Notes under the pieces: model-generated | What the model was told of the DNA's origin: nothing | What the model saw: only the letters and a program-made list of their open reading frames with translations | Database searches by the model: none | Assembly: GCF_005116475.1 (NCBI RefSeq) | Contig: NZ_SWBO01000001.1 | Coordinates: forward strand, 310,001 to 374,000 | Reading direction: 5' to 3' | From: Pedobacter cryotolerans | GTDB taxonomy: Bacteria; Bacteroidota; Bacteroidia; Sphingobacteriales; Sphingobacteriaceae | DNA: 64,000 bases | Part shown: in pieces, positions 1 to 9,152 of the stretch | Position numbering within the stretch: position 1 is the stretch's first letter | Layout of the letters: each line of letters starts with the position of its first letter | Made by a program: the position numbers and the translations under genes

Positions 1-1
1 A

Positions 2-1069
2 AGTAAAAGTGGCTTAAACGTAGATTTATTATTAGATAAAGTTTTATTAGAAGCAGAGATATTAGAATTACAAGCTAATCCTAACAAACGTGCAACGGGT
101 ACGGTTATCGAAGCAACATTAGATAAAGGCCGTGGTATTGTAACTACTGTATTGGTACAAGCTGGTACATTAAGAGTTGGTGATCCGATTTTAGCAGGTA
201 GTTATAGTGGTAAAGTAAAAGCTTTATTTAACGAACGTGGTGCTAAAGTTAATGAAGCTGGCCCATCTGTACCTGTACAAGTATTAGGTATGCAAGGTGC
301 GCCAACTGCGGGTGATAAGTTTAATGCAATGGAAAGTGAAGTTGAAGCGAGAGAAATTGCAAATAAACGTTTACAGTTAATGCGTGAGCAAGGTTTACGT
401 ACACAGAAACATATTACGCTAGATGAGATTGGTCGTCGTTTAGCAATTGGTAACTTTAAAGAGTTAAACTTAATTGTTAAAGGTGATGTGGATGGCTCTA
501 TCGAAGCATTAGCCGATTCATTATTGAAGTTATCTACTGAAGAAATTCAGATCAATATTATTGGTAAAGCAGTGGGTCAAATCTCAGAATCTGATGTATT
601 GTTGGCTTCTGCTTCAGATGCTATCATTATCGGTTTCCAAGTACGTCCTTCGCCAGGTGCCCGCAAATTAGCAGAAGCTGAACAAATCGATATTCGTTTA
701 TATTCTATCATTTACGATGCAATTAACGAGATTAAAGCGGCTATGGAAGGTATGTTGGCTCCAGAATTTGAAGAGAAAATTGTGGCTAACGTAGAGATTA
801 GAGAAACCTTTAAAATTACAAAAGTTGGTACCATTGCAGGTTGTATGGTATTAGATGGTAAGATCACTAGAAATAGCAAAATCCGTATTGTACGTGATGG
901 TGTGGTAATTTACACAGGTGAATTAGCTTCGTTAAAACGTTTCAAAGATGATGTTAAAGAAGTTTCTAAAGGTTACGAATGTGGTCTAAACATCCAAAAC
1001 TTTAATAATATCGAAGTTGGAGATATTGTAGAAGCTTACGAACAAGTAGAGGTTAAAAGGAAGTTGTAA
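2..1069 (+). CDS. infB: Translation initiation factor IF-2, C-terminal part (5' end outside window)
   Basis: IF-2 is the GTPase that places fMet-tRNA on the 30S subunit and promotes subunit joining. The reading frame is already open at base 2, so the gene enters from the left; an internal TTG at 152 is not the start. The visible part holds the end of the G domain region ([16 protein letters not shown]), the domain II barrel, the domain III stretch ([16 protein letters not shown]) and the C-terminal fMet-tRNA-binding barrel ([14 protein letters not shown]). This order and spacing are typical of IF-2. A strong hairpin follows directly, so infB ends its transcription unit here. Codon use is regular and the frame is intact. 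Confidence 0.97.
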   Translation, partial: SKSGLNVDLLLDKVLLEAEILELQANPNKRATGTVIEATLDKGRGIVTTVLVQAGTLRVGDPILAGSYSGKVKALFNERGAKVNEAGPSVPVQVLGMQGAPTAGDKFNAMESEVEAREIANKRLQLMREQGLRTQKHITLDEIGRRLAIGNFKELNLIVKGDVDGSIEALADSLLKLSTEEIQINIIGKAVGQISESDVLLASASDAIIIGFQVRPSPGARKLAEAEQIDIRLYSIIYDAINEIKAAMEGMLAPEFEEKIVANVEIRETFKITKVGTIAGCMVLDGKITRNSKIRIVRDGVVIYTGELASLKRFKDDVKEVSKGYECGLNIQNFNNIEVGDIVEAYEQVEVKRKL

Positions 1070-1085
1070 ATAACTAAATATTATC

Positions 1086-1121
1086 AAAAAGTGACCTTTA
1101 ACAAGAGGTCACTTTTTTTTT
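1086..1121 (+). terminator. Intrinsic terminator after infB
   Basis: Inverted repeat AAAAAGTGACCT / AGGTCACTTTTT with an 8-base loop, ending in a run of nine T, 17 bases after the infB stop codon. Confidence 0.9.
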
Positions 1122-1187
1122 GCAATTGATTGAAGTTAGTAGTTTTCTTATCGTATTTAAACTAATTAAAAGATACTTAAGTGTCTT

Positions 1188-1195
1188 TAATTTTG
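1188..1195 (+). promoter_or_regulatory. Candidate -7 promoter element for the methyltransferase gene
   Basis: TAATTTTG fits the Bacteroidota -7 consensus TAnnTTTG. It lies after the infB terminator and about 94 bases before the TTG start. I see no convincing -33 TTG at the usual distance. Confidence 0.4.
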
Positions 1196-1288
1196 TACCT
1201 TCCAATTAAGAATATTTTTTTAATAGAATTTCTTATCATTTATAAAAATCTTAAAAGAATGAATTTATTTAATTAATCACGAATTTAA

Positions 1289-2239
1289 TTGAACACTGAA
1301 AGTTTATTAGCCCCAGTCTGCCACATTTGCGAATCTAAGTTTAGTAAAACTTATACATTTAAAGAGAAGATGTTTGGCTTTAATGACGAATTCAAATACA
1401 ATGAATGTTCAAATTGCGGTTGTTTACAAATAGCTGAAATTCCAGGTAATATGGATAAATATTATCCACCTTATTATTATTCTTTTACCACAAAAACAGC
1501 CCTTTTAAAGCGTAAACCATTTATAAAAAGATTATTTGGGCGTTTTAGGGTTAAAAGAGTTCTAAAGCGTAAGGCTACTGCTTTAAATTATATAAAACAT
1601 ATAAATGTTGGAATTAAAGATCGTATCCTTGAGGTAGGTTGTGGAAGAGGATATTTATTGTGCGATTTATTTAATTTTGGTTTTGAAAATGTTGAAGGGG
1701 TAGATAAGTATCTGCCAGAAGAAATTGACCATGGCTATGGTGTAAAAATTAGAAAAAAAGAATTGAACGAACTTGATCCCGATAGATACGATGTGATAAT
1801 GATGAATCATGTATTTGAGCACATGGATCAACAGCACCAAGTTTTAAATGATTGCCATCGTCTGTTAAAAAAAAATGGTTGTCTAGCTATTTGCATTCCA
1901 ATATTAGGAGATGCGTGGAAGATTTATGGAGAGAACTGGGTTCAGTTAGATGCTCCTAGGCACTTCTTTCTGCATACATTAAAAAGTATGGAAATACTCG
2001 CAGATCATACAAGTTTCAATATTAAGCATACTTTATTTGATTCTTCAAGCTTTCAGTTTTGGGCTAGTGAACTATATAAAAAAAGTATTCCTTTATTTTC
2101 TTCAAAAAATAACTATGGGCCATATCCTTACTACGAAAATTTCTCTGAACAAGAAATGGAGGATTATGAATCAAAAGCTCAGCAATTGAATGAACTTAAA
2201 CGTGGTGATACTGCGGTTTTCTATCTTTATAAAAAGTAG
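1289..2239 (+). CDS. Class I SAM-dependent methyltransferase with N-terminal zinc-ribbon-like motif
   Basis: Probable small-molecule or glycan methyltransferase. The N-terminus has two Cys pairs, CHIC (residues 11-14) and CSNCGC (about 40-45), suggesting a zinc ribbon. The Rossmann core follows with SAM motif I (ILEVGCGRGYLL), an acidic residue after strand 2 (VEGVDKY) and the post-motif MMNHVFEHMD, typical of the Methyltransf_23/11 group. The start is TTG at 1289: an in-frame TAA lies immediately upstream, and the next ATG would remove the first Cys pair. Next to glycosyltransferases, it probably decorates a surface polysaccharide or sugar nucleotide; the substrate is inferred from context only. 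Confidence 0.8.
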   Translation: MNTESLLAPVCHICESKFSKTYTFKEKMFGFNDEFKYNECSNCGCLQIAEIPGNMDKYYPPYYYSFTTKTALLKRKPFIKRLFGRFRVKRVLKRKATALNYIKHINVGIKDRILEVGCGRGYLLCDLFNFGFENVEGVDKYLPEEIDHGYGVKIRKKELNELDPDRYDVIMMNHVFEHMDQQHQVLNDCHRLLKKNGCLAICIPILGDAWKIYGENWVQLDAPRHFFLHTLKSMEILADHTSFNIKHTLFDSSSFQFWASELYKKSIPLFSSKNNYGPYPYYENFSEQEMEDYESKAQQLNELKRGDTAVFYLYKK

Positions 2240-2403
2240 TCATAGCATATCATGTGTTAATAATCCCAATTATAGGAGTAACTAAATTTGTAAAAGATGC
2301 AGTTTTTCACTATTATTAATATGAGGCTGGCTTAAGGATAAAGTATGATAAAATACTTTTATTTATAGTGAGCGTTTTAATGTTTTGTTATAAGTAATCT
2401 AAA

Positions 2404-3291
2404 ATGATATCAATCATAATATGTTCTGTTAGCGAAGAGATGTTAGCTAACGTAAGTTTAAATATCGATGAAACTATTGGTGTTCCTTATGAAATTATAG
2501 CCTATAATAATTCAACTGGTAATAAAGGTATTTGCGAGGTATATAATAATGGAGCTAATAAGGCAAAGTTTGAAATTTTATGTTTTATGCATGAAGACAT
2601 TGCTTATCGCACATCAAACTGGGGGAAATTACTAGTCGATACCTTTAAAAAGAATACGAGTATTGGCGTTTTAGGTGTTGTTGGAAGCTCATACAAATCA
2701 CTTGCTCCATCAGGATGGGGAGCTGATAGTAATCATGGTACAACCACCTTTTCAAATTATATTCAATGTTATAAAAAATCAGATAAAGAAAAAGAACTCA
2801 TCTATAATAATCCAAAAGGTACATCACCAGCAGAGGTAGTTGTTTTAGATGGTTTATGGCTTTCAACTACAAGGACAATTGCTTTGGCTAGACCATTTGA
2901 CGAGAAGTTATTAGAAGGATTTCACTGTTATGATATTGACTTTTGCTTAAATGTAGGTCGCGAATATGGTGTTTTTGTAACATATGACATTCTAATTGAG
3001 CATTTTTCTGAAGGGAGTTATGATGCAAAATGGTTAGAGGATACATTAAAAATTCAAAACAAGTGGGAAAATATCTTGCCTAAATTTGTTGACAACATTA
3101 CAAATGATGAGCAATATAAGATTGAGAAAAGGGCTTTTAAGAGATTTATCGTTTCATTAGTTGAATCGAAGAAAACATATTTGGAAATCCTAAGCTATTT
3201 AAAAAAGTTTAAAAATAGTAAGGTGATGAGCAATGCATTAAAATATAAGTTGTGGTATTATGTTTTAAAGTACAAGGTTGAAAGTAAGTAG
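2404..3291 (+). CDS. StrF-like glycosyltransferase family 2 domain protein
   Basis: Resembles the StrF/Glyco_tranf_2_5 group of GT-A-fold proteins: it opens with a short beta strand (MISIIICSVSEEM), then IDETIGVPYEIIAYNNS, GICEVYNNGANKAKFE and the acidic metal-site motif CFMHEDI near residue 58, followed by GVLGVVGSS and a GFHCYDIDFCL acceptor-side segment. Length (295 residues) is normal for the group. It lies 164 bases after the methyltransferase on the same strand and ends 14 bases from the convergent DUF5672 gene. Likely cytoplasmic and involved in surface glycan assembly; donor and acceptor are unknown. Confidence 0.78.
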   Translation: MISIIICSVSEEMLANVSLNIDETIGVPYEIIAYNNSTGNKGICEVYNNGANKAKFEILCFMHEDIAYRTSNWGKLLVDTFKKNTSIGVLGVVGSSYKSLAPSGWGADSNHGTTTFSNYIQCYKKSDKEKELIYNNPKGTSPAEVVVLDGLWLSTTRTIALARPFDEKLLEGFHCYDIDFCLNVGREYGVFVTYDILIEHFSEGSYDAKWLEDTLKIQNKWENILPKFVDNITNDEQYKIEKRAFKRFIVSLVESKKTYLEILSYLKKFKNSKVMSNALKYKLWYYVLKYKVESK

Positions 3292-3305
3292 GTAAAAATT
3301 AATGA

Positions 3306-4103
3306 TCATACATTGTATCCCTCATTTTTTAAAAAACTCATCCAAAACGCTAAATTCTTTTCCCAAGCATGGCAACCGAATGGCAGCTCGCCGTTATTCA
3401 ATCTCAGAGCGTATGCTGGATAATTTTCGAAAGCGAATTTTATGCCCAAGCGTAAATTTGGGATTTTTAGGTTTAACCTTTTTCTATTCACTTCAATAGA
3501 CCAAAAAATATCTTCATTAAAAGAAGGATTATTTAAATTAATATATCGCTCTGCTAGTTCTCTTTTTACTATACAGATTTCATGAAATTTTGAGATGTTT
3601 CTTAACGAAAATCCGCCATTTCCTACTTTATTATAAAGTTGCTTACCTTTTGGTAAGCCATTTTTCTTCACATTAAATTTGGTGTAGATATAACATTTGA
3701 TATCGAATATATATCTATTAAAAATATTGTTGTTTTTTAATGGCCTTAGCCAAGGAGCGCCAATATAATCATATCCAGAATTTGCCCAAAAATCCAACTG
3801 ATCTGTGAATACAAAAGCATCAGTTTGATAAATCAACATATAATGGTAGGCCAAGAATTGTTCATAAAAAATGGCTGACAACATTAATTTATTGTAGCCA
3901 TTGATATCAATGAAAAATTCATCGTCAAAAGAAACAACATCATTGAAAGTATATTCTTTAGTTATATTAGATAGGTTTAGGCTTTTGGGTTTTATGGCAA
4001 TAATCTTTCTGCCAATAAATATTTTAAAACACTGTTTTAAAGAGATATGTTCAAATTGATTGAGCTCATTTTTATAAAGCGGGACAATAATTACATTATT
4101 CAT
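3306..4103 (-). CDS. DUF5672 family protein (probable glycosyltransferase)
   Basis: The sequence matches the DUF5672 pattern: N-terminal VIIVPLYK, then YEQFLAYHYMLIYQTDAFVF, a DYIGAPW motif and VGNGGFSLRN, an arrangement shared with glycan-modifying enzymes of capsule and LPS clusters. The acidic DAFVF/DQLDFW region may bind a nucleotide-sugar metal complex, by analogy. It is the last gene of a reverse-strand operon after an ABC exporter and a GT2 enzyme, with only 3 bases between its ATG and the stop of the GT2 gene, so it is probably co-translated with it. Exact reaction unknown. Confidence 0.72.
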   Translation of the reverse strand: MNNVIIVPLYKNELNQFEHISLKQCFKIFIGRKIIAIKPKSLNLSNITKEYTFNDVVSFDDEFFIDINGYNKLMLSAIFYEQFLAYHYMLIYQTDAFVFTDQLDFWANSGYDYIGAPWLRPLKNNNIFNRYIFDIKCYIYTKFNVKKNGLPKGKQLYNKVGNGGFSLRNISKFHEICIVKRELAERYINLNNPSFNEDIFWSIEVNRKRLNLKIPNLRLGIKFAFENYPAYALRLNNGELPFGCHAWEKNLAFWMSFLKNEGYNV

Positions 4104-4106
4104 TTG

Positions 4107-4850
4107 TTAATTTTTGAAATATCGCTGCAATGTTAAAAATAGTCTACGGGCAAGATGAAAAACATAAACATCAAAAGGAAAAATTTCTGAAACAATTTTT
4201 TTTCTATCCTTTTCAAATGTCATGTCTATATTGTTAATACCAGATGTACCCAAATCATTAAATTTTGAAACAATAACTTTTACATAAGCAAATTTATATT
4301 TGGCTATAAAAAATAAATTTATGTTTAAATAATAATCTGCCCAAATGGTATACTTTGTTTCGTAACAATAGTTTTTAAAAACACTTTTAGGATAAAATAT
4401 AGTTTGATGATTGAAATTGTGCTTACATAAGTGGTAGCGATTTATTTTTCCGAAACGGATTTTTTTTCTTTTAATATAAAATGCATTACCATAAATAATA
4501 TCATCATTAATTAATTGATTTTTAAAAATATCAGCTAATACAGTTTTGTTATTTAACTCATCATCGGCACCAATAAAATAAATATAATCTCCAGTACAAT
4601 GCTCAATTGATTTGTTCATTGCATCGTAAATCCCATTATCTTTTTCTGATTTAAAATAAGTTATTTCGTTTTTGTATTTTTCAATAACTGCTAAAGTTCC
4701 ATCAGTAGAAAGCCCATCCAAAATTATCAATTCAAAGTTCTTGTAATCCTGATTTATAATGCTTTTTAAAGTGTTTTCAATCGTTTTTACGGCATTTCTA
4801 ACAACTATAACAATACTAATCTTTGCTTGATTAATTGAAATATCCATCAT
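4107..4850 (-). CDS. Glycosyltransferase family 2 protein
   Basis: GT-A-fold glycosyltransferase: N-terminal ISIVIVVRNAVKTIENTLKS, the nucleotide-binding strand FELIILDGLSTDGT and the metal-binding acidic motif GADDEL near residue 96, as in WcaA/WfaP-type transferases. The 247-residue length covers the catalytic domain plus a short tail; no membrane segment is clear. Its ATG overlaps the stop codon of the upstream ABC exporter by one base (TAATG), which implies translational coupling. Probably adds a sugar to a lipid-linked glycan at the inner face of the membrane. The sugar is not predictable. Confidence 0.85.
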   Translation of the reverse strand: MMDISINQAKISIVIVVRNAVKTIENTLKSIINQDYKNFELIILDGLSTDGTLAVIEKYKNEITYFKSEKDNGIYDAMNKSIEHCTGDYIYFIGADDELNNKTVLADIFKNQLINDDIIYGNAFYIKRKKIRFGKINRYHLCKHNFNHQTIFYPKSVFKNYCYETKYTIWADYYLNINLFFIAKYKFAYVKVIVSKFNDLGTSGINNIDMTFEKDRKKIVSEIFPFDVYVFHLARRLFLTLQRYFKN

Positions 4851-6673
4851 TAATCATTAAAAGTTTGCATCTCAATTAAACGTTTGTACAAACCACCTTT
4901 GCCCATCAACTCTTGATGGCTACCGCTTTCAGCTATTTCTCCTTTATCAATTACTACTATTAAATCAGCTTGTTGTATGGTGCTTAAACGGTGGGCAATT
5001 ACAATTGAGGTACGATTTTGCATTAAATTATTCAAGGCATCCTGTACTAATTTTTCAGATTCTGTATCTAATGCAGAAGTTGCTTCATCTAATAACATAA
5101 TCGGCGGATTAGCTAAAACAGCCCTCGCTATACAAATTCGCTGTTTTTGTCCGCCAGAAAGTTTGTTTCCTCTATCGCCAACAAAAGTTTGATAGCTTTC
5201 TTCTGTATTTAAAATAAACTCATGTGCATTGGCAATTTTAGCCGCTGCAATAACCTCATCAATTGTTGCATCGGGTTTGCCAAAGGCGATGTTATTTTGA
5301 ATGGTATCATTAAATAAGAAAGACTCCTGATTAACCGTACCCATTTGCATTCTAATACTTTCTACAGTTAAATCTTTATAATCAAAGCCATCAATTTTTA
5401 TTAAACCAGATTTGGGGTCGTGGAAACGAGGAATTAAATCCATTAAAGTACTTTTTCCACCTCCCGATGGACCAACCAAAGCAACAGTTTTCCCTTTTTC
5501 TATGGTAAGTGAAATGTTTTTTAGAATTTGTTTATCTCCATAATTAAATGAAACATTTTCTAAAGTTATTGCAGTGCCAAAATTCGACAATTCTTTAGCA
5601 TCTAACTTGTTTACCAATGCAGGCTCGGTATCAATTAAATCTAAAACCCTTTCTCCGGCAGATATGCCTGAATGGATACTACTAAAAGAATCTGTGATTG
5701 CTTTAATGGGCAGCATTACTTGTGAGAAAGTGGCTAAGTAAATCACAAATTCTCCAGCTTTAAGGTCACTATTACCACTTAAAATCATGCTTCCGCCATA
5801 TAGCAAAATAAAAACTACTACAAATACACCCAAAGTTTGCGAAACTGGTGAAGCGAGTTGTTGCCTTCTGGCCATTTTTCTATTCAAATTAGAATAGAAT
5901 TGATTTTCTTTTTGAAATTTTTCCTTTATCCTAAAAGTGGCATTAAATGCTTTGATAATTTTTATTCCACTTAATGATTCGTCTAAGAACCCTATCATTT
6001 TAGCGAATGATTCATGAGAAAGTGTAGATTGCTGTTTTAGCCTTTTTACAATTTTACTGATGATAAAACCTGAGACAGGGATTACTAGTAAAGAAAATAT
6101 GGTTAATTTAAATGAAATGGAAACTAAAACCGCTATATAAAATATCAGTTGTACTGGTTCTTTAAATACAACCTGTAAGGTATTGGTAACTGTAAATTGT
6201 ACTACCTGTACATCAGAAGCTACTTTCGAGATGATATCTCCTTTTCTTTCGTTATTAAAATAGCTAACATGTAAATTCATCACGTTGTCAAACACGGCTT
6301 TTCTAAGCTTTAAGAGGGTATGCACTCTCAAATCTTCCATATATCTTTGAGAAAAATAACGAAAGAAATTTGCTAGCAGTACAGTAAAAATAACTACAAT
6401 GCATATTAACTGTAAAGCATAAGTTTTGTCGTGGGTTAAAATAACTTGATCTATATATTGACTAAATAAATTCATTGGGTTCCATGAACTATCTTTAGTT
6501 ACAGTTGTTATTTGGTCATCACAAGGCTTTAAGAATATAGTATTCATAATTGGCCCCAATAGCGTGAATAAAAATGTATTAAATATAATTGCGAAAAGCG
6601 TTGCAATAACATACGGTATTGCAAACTTTTCTATTGGTTTAGCAAAGGATAATAATCTAAAATAGGTTTTCAT
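4850..6673 (-). CDS. ABC transporter, fused permease and ATPase, MsbA-like lipid exporter
   Basis: Half-transporter of the ABC exporter type, 607 residues. The first ~330 residues hold about six membrane helices; the rest is the nucleotide-binding domain with Walker A GPSGGGKST (about residue 400), signature LSGGQKQR, Walker B IMLLDEATSALD and switch histidine IVIAHRLSTI. The family includes MsbA (lipid A flippase) and related lipid-linked glycan exporters; it acts as a homodimer in the inner membrane. It leads an operon with GT2 and DUF5672, so it may flip the glycolipid they build or be general MsbA. Start ATG at 6673 gives a normal N-terminus. Confidence 0.88.
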   Translation of the reverse strand: MKTYFRLLSFAKPIEKFAIPYVIATLFAIIFNTFLFTLLGPIMNTIFLKPCDDQITTVTKDSSWNPMNLFSQYIDQVILTHDKTYALQLICIVVIFTVLLANFFRYFSQRYMEDLRVHTLLKLRKAVFDNVMNLHVSYFNNERKGDIISKVASDVQVVQFTVTNTLQVVFKEPVQLIFYIAVLVSISFKLTIFSLLVIPVSGFIISKIVKRLKQQSTLSHESFAKMIGFLDESLSGIKIIKAFNATFRIKEKFQKENQFYSNLNRKMARRQQLASPVSQTLGVFVVVFILLYGGSMILSGNSDLKAGEFVIYLATFSQVMLPIKAITDSFSSIHSGISAGERVLDLIDTEPALVNKLDAKELSNFGTAITLENVSFNYGDKQILKNISLTIEKGKTVALVGPSGGGKSTLMDLIPRFHDPKSGLIKIDGFDYKDLTVESIRMQMGTVNQESFLFNDTIQNNIAFGKPDATIDEVIAAAKIANAHEFILNTEESYQTFVGDRGNKLSGGQKQRICIARAVLANPPIMLLDEATSALDTESEKLVQDALNNLMQNRTSIVIAHRLSTIQQADLIVVIDKGEIAESGSHQELMGKGGLYKRLIEMQTFND

Positions 6674-6691
6674 TTAAAAATTTAAGGACTA

Positions 6692-6699
6692 CAAAGTTA
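6692..6699 (-). promoter_or_regulatory. Candidate -7 promoter element for the ABC exporter operon
   Basis: Reverse-strand TAACTTTG fits TAnnTTTG, 18 bases before the ATG. No -33 TTG at the expected distance was found. Confidence 0.4.
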
Positions 6700-6807
6700 C
6701 GGTTTTTGTAGTTTGTTTATTTATGCTACAAGTTGATAAGTTAAGATAACGTATCAAAATTGAAAAAGACATTGTTTGTTAAAAATAAAATTCTGTTTAT
6801 TTGTTTA

Positions 6808-7704
6808 ATGAATTCTTACCAAAATCTTATTAAAGGTATTACAAATGGAGATTTTCGCATTTTAGCAAGAGTGTTAACGCTTGTAGAAAATGAGATTGAA
6901 CCCTCTGCAAGTTTATTAAAAGAATTGGAAGTAAAGAATGTTGCAGTAATTGGCATAACAGGTCCTCCTGGGGCCGGTAAAAGCACATTGGTTAATCAAA
7001 TTACTAACCATTTTGTTAATGAAGGTAAAAGAGTAGCCATTTTGGCAGTAGACCCAACCTCCCCATTTAATTTTGGTTCGCTATTGGGCGATCGGATAAG
7101 AATGGCTCAGCAGTTTAATAATCCTAATGTTTATATCAGATCTGTAGCTACTCGTGGTGCTTTGGGTGGGGTTTCTGTTAAAACCTTAGAAATGATTGAT
7201 GTGTTAAAGGCCGCTAATTTCGATTTAATAATTGTGGAAACAGTAGGTGTTGGGCAATCGGAAGTAGAAATTGCTGGTTTGGCCGATAAAACTTTAGTGG
7301 TTTTAGTGCCAGAATCTGGAGATGAAATACAAAATATAAAATCGGGTTTGATGGAGATTGCCCAAGCATTTGTTGTAAATAAGGCTGATAGAGAAGGGGC
7401 TGATACTTTTGCAAATAATTTGAAGAAGATGATTCATCAGCAAGTAGAAGATATACCATTATTTAAAACAGTAGCCGAAAAAAATGAAGGCATACCACAA
7501 CTTTGCAATTGGATTGTCAAGCCCATCATAAATACCAATAACAGAAAAGGCTTTTTAATGGCAGAAAAAGCTATTCGATTAATTCAACACTATAAAATGA
7601 AAAGTGTTGATCAAAAAAAGCTTCATCAAGCAATAAATGAAGCTATAAAATTAAGCGATTTTAATATTTATAGATTTGTTGAGGATTGGATTAAGCATTC
7701 ATAA
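6808..7704 (+). CDS. meaB: MeaB/ArgK-type GTPase, methylmalonyl-CoA mutase chaperone
   Basis: G3E-family P-loop GTPase that guards and reloads adenosylcobalamin in methylmalonyl-CoA mutase. The P-loop GPPGAGKST is near residue 52, followed by VAVDPTSPF, a VETVGVGQSE switch segment and the base-specificity motif VVNKAD. I prefer ATG at 6808 (MNSYQNLIKGI, 298 residues), matching the usual family N-terminus; a TTG at 6760 would add 16 hydrophobic residues with no family counterpart. The mutase genes are not in the window. The 3' end overlaps the convergent aminopeptidase gene by 14 bases. Confidence 0.9.
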   Translation: MNSYQNLIKGITNGDFRILARVLTLVENEIEPSASLLKELEVKNVAVIGITGPPGAGKSTLVNQITNHFVNEGKRVAILAVDPTSPFNFGSLLGDRIRMAQQFNNPNVYIRSVATRGALGGVSVKTLEMIDVLKAANFDLIIVETVGVGQSEVEIAGLADKTLVVLVPESGDEIQNIKSGLMEIAQAFVVNKADREGADTFANNLKKMIHQQVEDIPLFKTVAEKNEGIPQLCNWIVKPIINTNNRKGFLMAEKAIRLIQHYKMKSVDQKKLHQAINEAIKLSDFNIYRFVEDWIKHS

Positions 7705-8980
7705 GCTCTTCAATTTCTTCAGCTATAATCGGAATATTTGCCATCAAATCAATATTTCCATCTTTTGTGATTAAAATATCATTTTCTAATCTTATCCCAA
7801 AACCTTCTTCAGGGATATAAATGCCTGGTTCGCATGTTAAAATATTACCAGCAGCAAATGGAGTATATCTACTTGCAAGATCATGAACATCAATACCTAA
7901 ATGATGAGATGTGCCATGCATAAAATATTTTTTATAGGCTGGTTGGCTTTTAGGTTGGTTTTTCACATCAGTTATCGAAATTAACTTTAACTTAATTAAT
8001 TCTTCTGTCATGATTTCTCCAACTTGTTCATGGTAAGTGTTCCATAATGCTCCGTCAACCATTATTTTTTTTGCTTCATTAAGTACATTGAGTACAGCAT
8101 TGTATACATCTTTTTGTCGACGGCTGAATTTACCATTAACAGGGATGGTTCTGGTTAAATCTGCATTATAGTTAGCGTACTCTGCGCCAAAATCCATTAA
8201 TATTAAATCACCATCATTACAAATTTGATTATTATCAACGTAGTGCAAAATGTTTGCATTGTTTCCAGAGGCAATTATGGGCGTATACCCGTGGCCCGTT
8301 GCTCGCTGCTTAATAAATTCATGAATAATTTCTGCTTCAATTTCGTATTCTGAAATACCTGGCTTTACAAATTTTAAAACCCTATTAAACGCATCTTTGG
8401 TAATATTACAAGCTTTTTGGGTAAGTTCTACCTCAGTATCAGATTTTATTACACGTAAATCTCGCATTATTGGGGCAGCTCGCTCATAATGATGTAATGG
8501 ATATTTTTCTTTTAGTTGATTTATAAATCTAATATCTCTATAAGTTACGGTGTGTGCATAACGGTCATTTTCGTTAGAGTTAAGATAAATGTGATCTGCA
8601 TAATGAATCACGCTGTGTAATATTTGCTCAAAATCTGATAGCCAATACACAGTTTTAATACCTGAGACTATGTTTGCCTGTTCTTTAGTGTATTTATGAC
8701 CTTCCCAAACTCTAATATGATCATTAGTCTGTCTTAAAAATAGGACTTCCCTGTACAACGGATTAGGACAGTTGGGATAAAGCAGCAATATTGACTGTTC
8801 TTGATCAATGCCTGACAGATAAAACAGATCGGCATTTTGCTTAAAAAGAAAATTCTGATCTCCACTTCGCGGAAATTCATCATTAGATTGAAATATAGCT
8901 ATTGCATTAGTTTTAAGCCTTTTAATAAAATTCGATCTGTTTTGTACAAATAACAAATTGTTTATTTGCTTGTATTTCAT
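7691..8980 (-). CDS. pepP: Xaa-Pro aminopeptidase (aminopeptidase P, M24B)
   Basis: Removes an N-terminal residue that precedes proline. The N-terminal third is the AMP_N domain; the C-terminal pita-bread domain shows the dinuclear metal ligands: Asp in LILMDFGAEY, Asp in NADLTRTIP, His in HGTSHHLGIDVHD, Glu in LTCEPGIYIPEE and Glu in GIRLENDILI. Length of 429 residues is typical. No signal peptide, so cytoplasmic. It is transcribed alone and overlaps the 3' end of meaB by 14 bases. The ATG at 8980 fits the family start well. Confidence 0.93.
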   Translation of the reverse strand: MKYKQINNLLFVQNRSNFIKRLKTNAIAIFQSNDEFPRSGDQNFLFKQNADLFYLSGIDQEQSILLLYPNCPNPLYREVLFLRQTNDHIRVWEGHKYTKEQANIVSGIKTVYWLSDFEQILHSVIHYADHIYLNSNENDRYAHTVTYRDIRFINQLKEKYPLHHYERAAPIMRDLRVIKSDTEVELTQKACNITKDAFNRVLKFVKPGISEYEIEAEIIHEFIKQRATGHGYTPIIASGNNANILHYVDNNQICNDGDLILMDFGAEYANYNADLTRTIPVNGKFSRRQKDVYNAVLNVLNEAKKIMVDGALWNTYHEQVGEIMTEELIKLKLISITDVKNQPKSQPAYKKYFMHGTSHHLGIDVHDLASRYTPFAAGNILTCEPGIYIPEEGFGIRLENDILITKDGNIDLMANIPIIAEEIEELMNA

Positions 8981-9013
8981 AATTTTAGCTATCTTTAATT
9001 AAAGTTAATAAAC

Positions 9014-9021
9014 CAAATGTA
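9014..9021 (-). promoter_or_regulatory. Candidate -7 promoter element for pepP
   Basis: Reverse-strand TACATTTG fits TAnnTTTG, 33 bases before the pepP ATG. No clear -33 element. Confidence 0.35.
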
Positions 9022-9070
9022 ATAAATTGTGTGCTAAATATAAAGTTTGGAACGGAGTTTGTACAAGTGT

Positions 9071-9100
9071 TTTGAGATTATAAAAATTTGTTTAATTTTG
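9071..9100 (+). promoter_or_regulatory. Bacteroidota-type promoter of the OmpA-like gene
   Basis: TTTG at 9071-9074, an 18-base spacer and TAATTTTG at 9093-9100. Both boxes match the known Bacteroidota consensus (TTTG / TAnnTTTG), about 50 bases before the start codon. It is one of the best promoter matches in the window, as expected for an abundant outer membrane protein. Confidence 0.75.
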
Positions 9101-9152
9101 TCTTACAAAAAATTATACAATTAATATTTGTTTAACCTTAAAAAAGAAAATT

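Noticed and set aside
152..154. TTG as the start of the first reading frame
   Set aside because: The frame is open to base 2 and codes conserved IF-2 sequence before it.
3302..3499. Forward frame overlapping the end of the DUF5672 gene
   Set aside because: Antisense to a coherent gene; composition not protein-like.
4879..4888. TAAACGTTTG inside the ABC exporter gene, similar to the GH109 operators
   Set aside because: Within coding sequence and lacking the full CAAACGTTTG and flanks; chance match.
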